A stretch of DNA of 64,000 bases from Glandiceps talaboti (Eukaryota > Hemichordata > Enteropneusta > Spengelidae), in contig NC_135549.1 in the NCBI RefSeq assembly GCF_964340395.1, positions 30,104,832 to 30,168,831 of the forward strand, written 5' to 3'. The notes below the pieces were generated by a model. The model saw nothing but the letters and a program-made list of their open reading frames with translations. It was not told the origin of the DNA and ran no database searches. How positions within the stretch are numbered: the stretch's first letter is position 1; each line of letters begins with the position of its first letter. Positions 1 through 28,152 of this stretch are shown one piece after another. A program made the position numbers and the translations under genes.

Positions 1-1699
1 TGTTGTGATTGGTTGACGTTGTGTCACGTGGTGTGGCTACAATCGTTGGCGGAGTAGATTGCAGGTAATACGGAGAGATTGTAGACCAAGGATTATGGTA
101 TTCAAATTGTAATCTGGAAGGAAAGTTTATGAAAGATCTTATTTATTGTGATATACAGAGTTTTCGTAACTGTGAATATCTCAATGAAATTTGTTTCATA
201 CAACCGTCGAAGTTTCTCTTGTCACAGACAATGTATTGGCAGAAACGAGGGAAAAGTCTACAGTAATACAATTAGTATTCTTTGAAGACATTGTTAGTAC
301 TCACCCATCACTATACTCAGCTTCATCCGATAACGAGAAATCTGGATACGTTGTACCCCATCTTGTCATGGGGGATGCAAAGTAAATACACGGGTCATAT
401 CTACTAGGAGTCAGACCAATGGTATCATTAGATGTATATGTAGTCTGGAGAATCTGATGAAAAGATAGAGGAGAAATTAAAATATACAGTCTATACAACA
501 AGATGACCAAGCTACTGAAAACAAAGATTTCATCACGTAGTATAATTTAAATTAGCATTTTGTAACAGTTTAATTGATATACTAGTTGTATCAAATACTT
601 ACATAGTGTTCTGAGTTGTTCATCAAACTTTCTGGTTGTTCGATGGGTAATTCCGGTATATATTGACATTGCTGAGGAACAAGGAAACAAAATATCAACA
701 TTGACAACTACTCAGTACCAATGACAAGGTAAGGTAGGCCTACACAGTGGACCTGTACAGAGACAAAGTAACTATGACTCTAAGGAAATGTTAAAGAACA
801 CAAGAAATCGCTTAAGATTAAAAAATGTAGGCGTGTTGTGCAAGAATTTAGATACAAACATCAAGAAGTATGCAATCCTATAGTTGTATGCCTGTAACTT
901 GTAGAATTGAAAATAAATATTTAACTTGGAAATCTTTGTACACCTTAATGAAATTCTATTTCCCACATCTTCAGTACATCTCACCACAGATAGGCTAAAA
1001 GTTTAGTAATCGCAGACTTAAAGTTCCCAAATCTACAAAGTTCTAATTGTGTTCGTATCAAAATATATTCTTCTATCTGCTTGAAAAATACTAATACAAA
1101 TAAAAATACTAATATCATGTTTACCAGTCTTACCAATTGTTCATATTGAGTTGCAGAAAGGACCTCTCGAGGTACAATATCTGCAATTTCTGCAGCTACT
1201 CGGATAATATCTGAGAGAAAGTCATAACAAAGAGTTGAACCTCAGTAATAAGATCCGGTAGCTACAAATCGGGACAACGTTATTTCAAATGTATTGATCG
1301 AAATATCTTCATTGTTTCACGTCCTGCGGGTGAAGATTCGTCTTTCTCGTCACAATGCTGTCAATATTTTATCACTCCAAAAATATTATTAGTTGTAAGT
1401 AGTTACCCTTTAAATAACTCCTACCTTTACTCTGAATCTCTGTCATCATATGCATGTTGCAATAGAACTTTTTGAAGTATCTTGGTAAATTAGTCGTGAA
1501 ATATCGTAATAGATACGGAAAACGTTGTCAGCAATCGTTAACGTTAACCTGTACGCTGATGACAGAACTACCCGGCATGCATTCTGGTAAACAAAGCGTC
1601 ATGGCAACACAATCGAGACATTATCGCAACGTGACTTCACGTCGCGCCTCGAGCGAAAAGAACGATGAGAGCGTGCAATCAGTCAGTGGAACGCACAGT
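1..1699. other. No gene recognised
   Basis: AT-rich sequence with only short, low-complexity frames. I see no conserved domain, tRNA or repeat structure here. Confidence 0.5.
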
Positions 1700-2270
1700 C
1701 GTTCCTATTTCCATTGTTGCTGGTCGTGTATTTGCAGGCAATGCTATCGTTGCTGTAGGCTTGGAGAGATCATTATGAGCAGAACACTTGTTTTGTCAGA
1801 GTGGTGAACATATTGTTTCCCTTCTCTCCATACAGTTTTGCTATGATTTAAGTAAAAATTGGCAAATTCGTATAAAATATGTTTTCAAAGTGAAATGAGG
1901 CGCCAATGTGGTCAAAATGTCATTTTTTTATGTCGTTGTCATCTTGCAAACAGTGTTGGTACTTGTTGGCTATTGTCACTTTTGGCAACGTGTAATACCT
2001 TACTATAAAATGTTAACATTCTCGTCTTAAGCTCAAATGAATTTTGTAGTATTTAAATTTACCTATTATAACTTCATAAAATATCCAAAATTTGGAGAGG
2101 GGGCATTTCTAAAGGTTGGCAAAATTAACTTTTTTGAAAGTAAAGTGAAAAGTTTAATAGTATATATCTTCTTGAGATTGATATACAAGTATGAAATTCT
2201 ATATCATTTTAGGCAATATTTGCCATTCATCAAGTCAGTACATTTTACGATATTTGGCGAGGGGTAAACA
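1700..2270 (+). repeat. Diverged direct repeat, copy 1
   Basis: Begins near TCCTATTTCCATTGTTGCTG and shares a run of matching blocks with 2822-3285: TGGTCGTGTATTTGC, TTTTGTCAGAGTGGTGAACA, CGTCTTAAGCT and AAAATTAACTTTTTTGA, in the same order and spacing. This is an old dispersed or duplicated repeat. A short piece with GTCTTAAGCC near 2493 may be a third remnant. No coding function is apparent. Confidence 0.65.
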
Positions 2271-2821
2271 GAAGTTTTGAGTACTATGTTCTATGTGTGT
2301 TTTCTTTCTTTTCGGGCATCATCACAGTGAGTACTCGTTGGCATGTCGTCTCCTTCACGCGATGCGTATATTTCCCGTGTAATATGCGCGCCTAGCCTGG
2401 AGCAGCTTTCCGGCGTTCGAATAGGAGTATCCACTGTAACAAGCCAAAATTAACGTCAAAATCACCGATTTTGTACACGTTTTTGGTTAACATTTCCGTC
2501 TTAAGCCTTATAGCCCCAAAGGAACACCACGACTCAAGAGAGCAATGAATATGTCACCATTACATGAACATTCGAAGCGGGGTGAGCTTGTGTATTTGAG
2601 AAGTAAAAAATCTATGGTTTATCATCCGATCGTGGTATGTCATTTCTGAGCACATTTTTTATCATGAAAAAAATTGTACTCGACGTGTGATTTTTTGTAT
2701 GTATGTGACAGCAATGATATCGCAATTATGTGAATCTGTCTTCAAATTTTCGCAAGAATTGAAATGATACGAGATTTGGAAATCAGTACAATGACGCGAT
2801 TAGGATTCTGTATTCAATGGG

Positions 2822-3285
2822 TCGTTCTATTTCCGTCGTTGCTGGGCGTGTATTTGCGGGGGTGCTGACATTGCTATGGGCTAGTAACGATAATTAGAGC
2901 ACTTATTTTGTCAGAGTGGTGAACATATAGCATGTTGTCATTTATTTTTCTCCGAAATATATATATAAAGAAATGTTGGTATGAGCGAACTAACATTTGG
3001 CCAACTCAACATAGAATATAAGTAGTCAAAGCTATGCCTGGTTTAGATTTTGTACAGTTACCAACTTGCAGCGTTGGTGGTTTTGGCTATTTTGACCTTT
3101 TGGAATAGCTTAAAATTTTCGTCTTAAGCTATATTTTAAAGGATTTTTGCAGTAATATATTTAACAATTAGAACTTCCAATGATATCTGAAATTTTTACT
3201 AATGTCTTTTGGTAAAATTAACTTTTTTGATTGATATGTGAACAGTCTAAATAAATTCTTCGGATTGATATGTATGAAGTTCTAC
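2822..3285 (+). repeat. Diverged direct repeat, copy 2
   Basis: Partner of the copy at 1700-2270; blocks GTTCTATTTCCGTCGTTGCT, TTTTGTCAGAGTGGTGAACA, TCGTCTTAAGCT and TAAAATTAACTTTTTTGA align in the same order. Divergence is high, so the duplication is old. Confidence 0.65.
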
Positions 3286-3845
3286 TTAATTTTAGGTCAC
3301 ATAATAGTTTGCGATATTGTTGTTTTGACACGTGGCGCCTACGATGTGCGGTTACGAATTTACAAAACATTACAACAGACGTGTGTGCTACCTGCTAGTG
3401 GATTAGTGATCCTAGGATCTTTCATGTAATAAAAAAAATGTAAAATCAGGGACGTATAAACAATACGTCCCTGGTAAAATATATCAGAAATCTGAAGAAA
3501 CTATTATCTTTGATGGTTAATGTAGAGAAAAAACAGAATACATCATAATTTAATAATTTGGAGGATATAAAGGGAATGTACAGTTTTACTCTTAAATATA
3601 ATTAATTTGACTCTTGAAACATACACATTTTAACGGCCATATGGATAAGAAATGGATATTTATTTGTCATAGATTCTTAAATAATTAGTACACTTTTACT
3701 GTGTTTTTCTACTTGAAAACGAAAGGAAAACACAGACCAAGTCCTTGTTGGTAACTCAATAAATTTAGGAAAAAAATCGTAAAGAGTTTGCTTACATATT
3801 ATTTCCTGTACCTACAACAAAAACATATTTACACACAATTTTTAG

Positions 3846-3981
3846 TGTTTGCAATGCATTGAGTTACAAACACGGGATTCACATTATTTTAGACGTAGAA
3901 AAGCATAGTAAAGTTGTTTTAATAATGTGAAACCCAAAGCCCAATCCCGTGTTTGTAATAAAATTACTCAATGAACTGCAA
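3846..3981. repeat. Palindromic MITE-like hairpin
   Basis: The left arm (ACAAACACGGGATTCACATT) is answered by an inverted right arm (AATCCCGTGTTTGTAAT...CTCAATGAACTGCAAC). The arms are about 55-60 nt with small indels around a short centre, so the element could fold into one long hairpin. Size and shape suit a foldback MITE. No convincing target duplication was found. Confidence 0.65.
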
Positions 3982-4499
3982 CTATAGTCGAAATAGCGCC
4001 CTCAATCAAACGAAACACTAATCAGAATTACACAAATTCTTATTAAAATCTCAGACAAGTGTGAATTACACAAATAATCGTACTTTCTGTTATCTCATCT
4101 ATATTTGTACTGAGAAGTTGATTTGTTATTAGACTAGAATGCCGTCCGGTAAAATGGGACACGGAGACCATATCATTGCATACGGTCGTAGAGAATTCTT
4201 CTAACATTAAAACTGACTGAACCATATGCCCATATCTGATGTGAAGTGGTTAGTTCTACCTTGGAGCCTTGAAATGAATTCGAATATCACAATTTCATTG
4301 GTAGGTACCTCAAACCTGGTGGTCTGAGTAGATATGCAAAACTGTTCCTCGTCATTACCATTTATGAAATATTTGGTTCCTAGTATTTTCTTTTTATTTG
4401 AGTGGCAGGACGGCGGATAAAGAAAAGAGAACTCCAAGAACAAAGTACAGTAGGATTGAGCCAACGCAAAGTCTTGCTGAAGACCCACGAGGGACTGGA

Positions 4500-5300
4500 C
4501 ATAAATTACAGGGGGTGGGGGTGGGTGGGCCGGTGTTTTTCAAAAGACCCGAGGCATGAAAACTGTAGACCCCTCAAATCGTTGCACAAAAAATCCCTGA
4601 CCCACCCCCTCTACCATGCATGGAAAAAGAGACCGATACTTAGTTGACCCTTGTTTTAAGACGTTTCGGACCGGCTGTTGTGTCCTTCATCAGTCGCAGT
4701 TCTGCCTAACAAGACAGTGTTCCCTCATATGTTTAGCTTAAATCTTAATTTTGTTCATCAAACAGAGATGCTAGTATTTCGACCATAATATGATCAGCAA
4801 GGTTTTTTTCAGCCTTGATTTTAGAGGCAGAAGACAACCAACGTACCGCCAACACAACACGTTTGAATTTAATGGAGATTTCTACAAGCAAAGCTGCGGT
4901 TGTAGCAATACTAGCATGGGCTCGCCAGCATCCCCAGAGATAGCTGACATCCATTCCACAAACTTGAGTGTCACATTATTGAAACATACATTATAAAATA
5001 TTTTATTAACAAACTGGATCTAACAACCCATAGTTGGTTATGGTAAACGCAATGTCAAACACTGCACTTATTTAACATTGATGGTGTTTGGAGTTCCCTC
5101 CCCTTTATTACTACTACACACACACTTAAGCTTACAGTTTTGAGGCCATAAAATAGTTTTTATTTGATTGACTACCAACACATTATTGCGTATACAAATT
5201 AGTGATCCATCCCTAAATACATGCACAAAAATTGGTGACCCCCGCCCATCCCTTGCGCAAAAATTAGTGACCCACCCTCTAAAAACACCCCCCCCCCCGT
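4500..5300. repeat. Scattered GTGACCCACCC / TGCACAAAAAT motif copies
   Basis: A short motif (about TTGCACAAAAAATCCCTGAC or GCGCAAAAATTAGTGACCCA) recurs near 4580, 5222 and 5258, each time beside C-rich tracts. It looks like degenerate minisatellite or element-end sequence bracketing the Penelope RT scrap at 4.85 kb. Confidence 0.45.
4840..4975 (+). pseudogene. Penelope-like reverse transcriptase fragment
   Basis: One frame reads NTFEFNGDFYKQSCGC followed by SMGSPASPEIADI. This fits the RT signature of Penelope-like elements (F.F....Y.Q..G.AMGSP.SP..A). Three extra residues lie between GC and MGSP, and frames close on both sides, so it is a short dead scrap. Other RTs also carry a GxxxGSPxSP core, but the FEFNG.FYKQ lead-in favours Penelope. 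Confidence 0.6.
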
Positions 5301-6490
5301 ACTGTAATTTCTGTCCAACCCTGAATAACCATTGTTTGGCCGTTGGGGGCACTATACAGATCATGCGTAGGAAATGAGACCTTCGACCATGCGCATATTG
5401 GACGCTACGTCTGCGTGATTTTAAAGACGCTTTGAAAGCTGTTACATGGTTTTACACTTTACTCGCAGAGGATTGGGGCGATTTCAATTTCTTAATTATA
5501 AAGCACGAAATAAATGTCATTATTATCAATCCTATTTGTGGGATTCCGAAATTTTCAGACGGAAAGTGGGCAGCTGAACCGAGGATTGAAAATACAAAAT
5601 ATTATTCGTATGAATCACAGATGATTCATTGACAATTTTATTAGAAAATAATCACAAAACTGTACGAGTACATCCATCATATAATTGTGAACAAAAAACA
5701 CGAAATCACATCCACAAGTAAAAATATCATAGAGTTTGAAAAGCAAGATAATGTGTTATAAAATTCGATCGTAATCGAACGTTCAAGCATTACTATTTAT
5801 TTTATTATCAAATCGTTATACTAGTCATACTTACAATCTTTTGAAATTAATCATATACGAAGTTAGCCGTTGTGGTAAGGGTTGACGGGCGCCCTCACAT
5901 TTTATCGATAGAGCGCAGGCCGGTGAGGGCGGAGCAACACGATTCGCAGTAGCTATTTTGATTTCAAATTCAATAAATACTGGGATATCTGGCATTTGTA
6001 ATACTGAAAGTCATAAAAATTACAAATTGAAATATTAATATTTCTAACGACTACTTAGGGAAAATAACATCAAGCAAACGCCTTTATCGTTCGAAGTCAC
6101 ATTACTAATATTAAGGCCCGTGATAAAAGTCGAACTTCTCATCCACACCATGTGCCGAATGCAATTGTACTAGTAATGTACCAAGGCGATATTTGGTGGA
6201 ACAAAGCTAATAAAAAAATCATATATATATCAAAGTTCTGGAAATGAAATGTCTACGGTGTTTCTGAATTCGGTATGTCTGCAAACACCCGTATTCATGC
6301 GAACTTCCTTTACATTGCCTTAACTATGATGGTAGTTTTTGAAATAGTCGACGAACGAAGTAGAGAAATAATATTTCTGAAAGCCTTATTTCTGCTAAAG
6401 TCGTAGTTTTATATTGCTGTCATGACAACAAAGATTGCAAGCATTTCACACTAATAAACCTGACTAATTACTTGGTGATGCAATCATGTC
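5000..6490. other. No gene recognised; ALP 3' flank
   Basis: AT-rich flank downstream of the minus-strand alkaline phosphatase. It holds a small GC-rich inverted repeat near 5887-5931 (CGCCCTCAC / GTGAGGGCG). Nothing coding was recognised. Confidence 0.45.
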
Positions 6491-23000
<16,510 letters not shown>

Positions 23001-23200
23001 TTCTACACTAGTCTTCGTTTGATTTTTCTTCCACAGTCCTCTCAGTTGTATTGAAGGCGGTTGAAATAAAATTACAAATTTGGCACACGATATGTCATTA
23101 GCTAGAAGGACGGTTTTGGCGCCCTTGTGTGAACGTGCAGTGGTGGTCGGACAATGTCAATGGGCGGGATATATTTCAACGAAAGCAAGACTTTGACCAT
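23001..23200 (-). promoter_or_regulatory. ALP upstream region
   Basis: Immediately 5' of the ALP start codon on the minus strand. I could not name a core promoter element with confidence; the transcription start and any 5' untranslated exon remain unplaced. Confidence 0.3.
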
Positions 23201-23574
23201 TCTTATGTAGGGGTGCCGCGCCGCTCGCAGTATGTGTACGTTGTGAACCTCCGTATGTAGCTAGGTTCATATGACCTTACAACTTTGCCCTCACAGGCAG
23301 TCCGACCGTTTGTTTATGAAGTATGTATTCGACTACAAAAATATCGTTTCTAGTTTAAAGGGACACTGGCTGTAAATTTATGGCCATCTTAAATCTTATT
23401 TCAGTCTATCGCTAAAATTGTTGGTAGAACTATCACGATGAATTATGACATCATTCTTTTTAAGTACCAATAAATAAATCTAAACCTTTAAGTTTTGTTG
23501 ATATCTAACCATCTTACAGCGAATTTTCTTGACATCGATCACTTTGTAATATTATTTATTGTGGTAAATTATAG

Positions 23575-23795
23575 GCCATCTCAATTTGCACTCGTTTGTG
23601 GAATGCTTTACCCTCTTGTCCTAGTATCTTATTTACATTTGGTCTTATGCACTATCTTCACAACATGACTTTTGTCTGATTTTTGTTTTTTGTCGTGATT
23701 TTAGTGCTTTGTAAAGCGCATTGAGATATATGTTATGGAATGTGCTATATAAGAATCGTAGATTACATCAGATTAGATTAGATTAGATTAGATCA
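23575..23795 (+). mobile_element. LINE 3' end with GATTA-repeat tail
   Basis: CGTTTGTGGAATGCTTTACC reads RLWNALP, the conserved C-terminal signature of CR1/L2-type LINE proteins. It is followed by GTAAAGCGCATTGAGATA and TGTGCTATATAAGAA, a typical LINE 3' untranslated end, then about five ATTAG units as a microsatellite tail. 5'-truncated; clade not resolved. Confidence 0.65.
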
Positions 23796-23799
23796 TGGA

Positions 23800-26700
23800 G
23801 GGGTGAGGTTATACTTCCATGATTAGATCTATCAGATCACATTAGAATATAATAACACACGGTGTCAACAGTGCTGCTTTAATATTTAGGAAAGAGAGTG
23901 CATAATTATATAGAATCACTATCTATACTATACTATCTATTGGCATGCAGTCACCGTTAATTACTGGTAGTGTTTACTGCATGTATTTCATTCTATAGAC
24001 GCACTGTGGCATATTATTGAAATTATTCATACTTGCACTCTCAATATTTCGAATGCCTACAATTCCATGAACCCATAAGAAGTTCAAAACAGAACTGGTT
24101 TCATGGACGACTACAAAACGAATTTGATGAATTTTTCAAATGTGTCAAAATGTTCGAGAAAATATGTTCGAATAAATTTGATGGGAATTAGCTCAGGACT
24201 GCAAAGAAATATTTCGCCAGTTGGGTTCAAGCGTTATAATTGAAAAAACAGTCGCATACTAGTTTCATCTTGCTATTCATTCAATGTGTCTAGTATAAGA
24301 ACCTATGTCAGTAATTTTAACAATTTCAACAACGAAGCGAGGCCTCTGAAAGCATTAATCTCGCAACTTTAAGCTTACTATTAATATTATTATCGCAATT
24401 TCACTATTTTTATGAGTAAACTTCACATCTTGGTTGAATAAATGTTCAAACGTGTATTCTATTCATCCCGTCATAAATTTGAAATAAATTTGTTTTCGGT
24501 GCAACTCTTAACTGTTCGTGAATTGAGGGCGCTGTTTTTTGTTTTTCTTTACAATTGAGACTGGTTTATGGCTTCTGCGAAATAAAAGTGAATTCTGGAA
24601 GACTTTTATCTCCATAATGTCACTCGTGCTATTACTATAAAGTTATAAGTTTATACGAATGTGCAAAAACATGTCACATATCAGATTTTCACTTTCATTC
24701 GCCAACACATACTAAATAAGTATACACCTTCAAGTTTGGTTCAATTCATCCATTTGTAATTTTTCTCCCGTAGCTTTTATCTGTTCAATATATTTTGTAT
24801 ATTATGTATTCTTAGTCGACCGCTCTTTGGTATTACCCTTTTACATGTTATTTTGTCTGTGAGAAGACGTGGACGTTGTTGTGTGTCTACATATGTTATC
24901 GTCGACAGAGATATTTAGTGATATGTTTTGCTAGTCTTTCAGAGTTTAGGTTTTTTGCTATCATAATGTTGAATATTAGTGTTTGTTTGTGGCTTGCTGA
25001 ATAATTTTTACAAAATAAAATCAATCAACTCCACAATCTACCTGTCAAATATTGTCGTTTCGGGTGTTAAAGTTTCCTTGAACGACATGTTTTTATCCAC
25101 ACTCGGTGTAGAGTTTCGGAATAGGGTATACGTCAAATAGACAGTTTGGTATAGACAGAAGGAAAGAACTACTGGTACAGCAACAGGTGTAAGCTGAAGA
25201 GTTTGACGTTGGCAGACGACATTTTAGTTAAAGCGTGGTTCAGGCGACGTGTGTTGGTTATATTACGACCATTGGCTCTGTCAAGATCCAACGACAGCCA
25301 GAGGATGTATGTTATATCCCAACTGACATTTCAGTCAAGTAAACAGCCAATTTATATACATTGATACATGTATTACGATCCAAATTATATGATTCTGGTA
25401 CGCTGAATTACCAGCTTAGTCCGAGTTAATTCTCGACTTCGAGATCAACAAGATCCTGAGACGATACGTACGGTAGGATACGACGGCGAGTGTTCATGTT
25501 TCCCCTAGCTCTGAAAAACGCTGTCGTATATACATGAGACATGAACGTCAAGGACTAGAATAGTAGACTTTGGCATTGGTCGTGGCAACATGATTCTCGC
25601 TCTTGTATTCAATGTTGTCGTACGAAATATGGTATTATGGTCACTTAAGGTGAACGTGTGAATTGTGTTTGTAAGATAATTATTTTGTATATTTGTGATA
25701 ACACTGATATGTCCATAACTAAACTACGTCTTTTTACCAATAATTTATTTTAACCCACATTTTTGTTGTGAATGTGACATTTCAATGTGTATAGTATTTT
25801 TTTATATCATTTTTATTACATAATTACACCCATTTACATCTTTATGTTAATGAGGGTGTGGTGGATAACGGTAATATCCCTTCAGGCACGTAGTGATGAA
25901 GGGATTAAACTCCCCTAGGACCCCCACCCCTCCTACTAGGGTACACCCCCTCTCAAACTCTCCCCCGTGCCGATGGCCAATGCCATCAATAACGTTGATC
26001 TTTGGTCAATATACAGTAGCTTGCTGACATTTTCTTACAGCCTGTTGATTAACGAGTTAATACAATACCTGTCTGAGACTGTATTTTATACATATTTGCT
26101 GCATCTATTTTTATGTAGATCATGTTGCGGAAACTGGGAAACCAATGTGGCCTGATGTTATGTTACAAAGGGTCAGGTCAAGAATGCTATGGTTGAAAAT
26201 ACAATATGGTTTTGGGGAAAAGGTAGGACAATAGCTTTTCAGACGTGTAAAATGATTTTGACTAAATCTACACAGACGAGAGAAAAAGAGCTGACGTGTA
26301 ATCTATCTTTGAATCTTTCGACAAATTCAGTGATTTAAAGTCACTGAAATTGAACTGTTATTAAGCTATTGAGACTGTACTTTGGCATGTTTAGCTTTCC
26401 GTTTTCAAAGACTGGTTACCAGGTACACTTACCCAGTAATGTAATTGCCAAATTGGTACTATATACAATACCTATATAGAGACAGTTCATATGACAACCA
26501 TCACTAATTCATGATTTACGTAAGAACTGGCAATAAAGATTGTCACCACTTTTTTTTCTTCTTTGACAATTAAATTTTGTTTGTTACGAGAGTTTATTTT
26601 CTATTTTTTTTATGAATTTTTTAAAGAGATTTTATTTCATTTTTTTTCAGACGAATATTAATTTTGTTACCCTAACGCTAGAGGGCAGGCGTGTGATACG

Positions 26701-27540
26701 TACATGTGGTTAGTAAGTGCATGCACATGTATGATGTACGTCGCACAGTGCCATATTTACGTATAGACAACATCAACAGGAAGTGATTGAGAGCTTATTT
26801 CATTGGCAAGAGTGGTAACCTTTTTCTTGCCAGCCTAAAAGTATTCATGTTTAGCTACATACGTACCATACCCAAATACTTGGTTACCATTGCATGTCTT
26901 GAAATTACACACCCATGACACAAATTACCGTACAATGTATTTAAATAAATAACTATTATTCACACCAATCTTGACGAATTCAAGGCAGGGGTAACCAAGT
27001 ATCTGCGATTTCTGTAGATATTGGGAAGTACATTTTGAATTTGTGTTATTTTTGTGTACGAATATTTTTTTTACATGGAAACAGTTTCCATTTCGAAATA
27101 CGGATTAGAAGTGAAAGAAGCAACATGAATAAATAAGTCGACAGAGTTAATCTTGATCATGGCAAAATGAAAAAAAAAAGTTTTGAGTGTTCAGTTTCAA
27201 ATTTGCAATATATGTTGTTTGCAAATTTTTCGCAATACATTTTATCTTTATTGTTTTTGCATTTATTTAGTTTCTTCTTTTCTTAGCTCTATTTATTTTG
27301 TCATTTGTCGGGCTTGTGAATTGAAGTGTGTTTATAAATAACGCGGCAATCTGCTTAGTTTGTCAATGAGATTTATAGATTTGTAAAATTTGTATTTCTT
27401 ACTTGGACGAGGCTGAAGATGATGTTGATGATTGGTACATCGGTCACATGCTTTAACTGTGACAACAATCACGAGGGGTCGTTTAAGAATGATTTCTAAG
27501 TTGAATAACAGATCAAACTTATCAAGTTGAGTGCATACAC
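23800..27540. other. Intergenic, no gene recognised
   Basis: AT-rich noncoding sequence. Only short frames without recognisable domains; a pyrimidine/C-rich patch sits near 25910-25970. Confidence 0.5.
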
Positions 27541-27548
27541 CACACAGT

Positions 27549-28144
27549 GGTTACAGGTCGTTTCGCCCCATAACCAGTTCGCCCCATTGCCAGTTCGCAC
27601 CTACTTAGTCGTTTCGCCTCATAGGTTTGGTCGTAAACAATGGTTGTTAAAGTGAACAAGTTCTCTCTACCCATTCGCCTTGAAACGTAAACGGGTTGTA
27701 CATGGTTTTGATGCGAGGTTGTGTATCAATCGACCAGATCGCGGTAGAACTTCAAGCAAACTTGCTTCAGAATAGGGCGACATCATGAAATTAAAAGACA
27801 AGTTACATGTAATGAAAATTGTAAAAAAGTCGGAATGATCGTCCGTACTCATGGACTAAGGTTCTACTTCAACTTCAAGTTGACCTATAAACACGGCACG
27901 TGTCAGTGGTTTTCATCATTACTCGGTTTAGTAACAGGAGATACTACGTAATAAACTGAAAAAATACCGTAATTTGCTTTACGAATGTGGCCGTAATGTT
28001 TCAATCGTGGGAAAGCACTGTCTCAAAACTACGTATTCTAACCCATAACCATTGTTTACCACATATGGGGCGAAACGACCAAACCGCTGGGGCGAAACGA
28101 CTAAGTAGGTGCGAACTGGCAATGGGGCGAAACGACCGGACACC
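27549..28144. mobile_element. 596-bp inverted-repeat element, 8-bp target duplication
   Basis: Flanked by CACACAGT at 27541-27548 and 28145-28152. Left end GGTTACAGGTCGTTTCGCCC, right end (reverse strand) GGTGTCCGGTCGTTTCGCCC. The ends are about 75-80 bp and built from repeats of GTCGTTTCGCCCCA and CCAGTTCGCACC. The interior (about 430 bp) has no gene. Same terminal pattern and duplication length as the 684-bp element at 15.3 kb. Confidence 0.85.
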
Positions 28145-28152
28145 CACACAGT

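Noticed and set aside
735-745. CACAGTG-like heptamers as RAG recombination signals
   Set aside because: Such heptamers occur by chance (also at 27543), and no nonamer at 12 or 23 bp spacing or link to the RAG1-like relic was seen.
1472-1807. 111-codon Cys/Arg-rich frame
   Set aside because: Overlaps the diverged direct repeat whose second copy does not keep the frame open.
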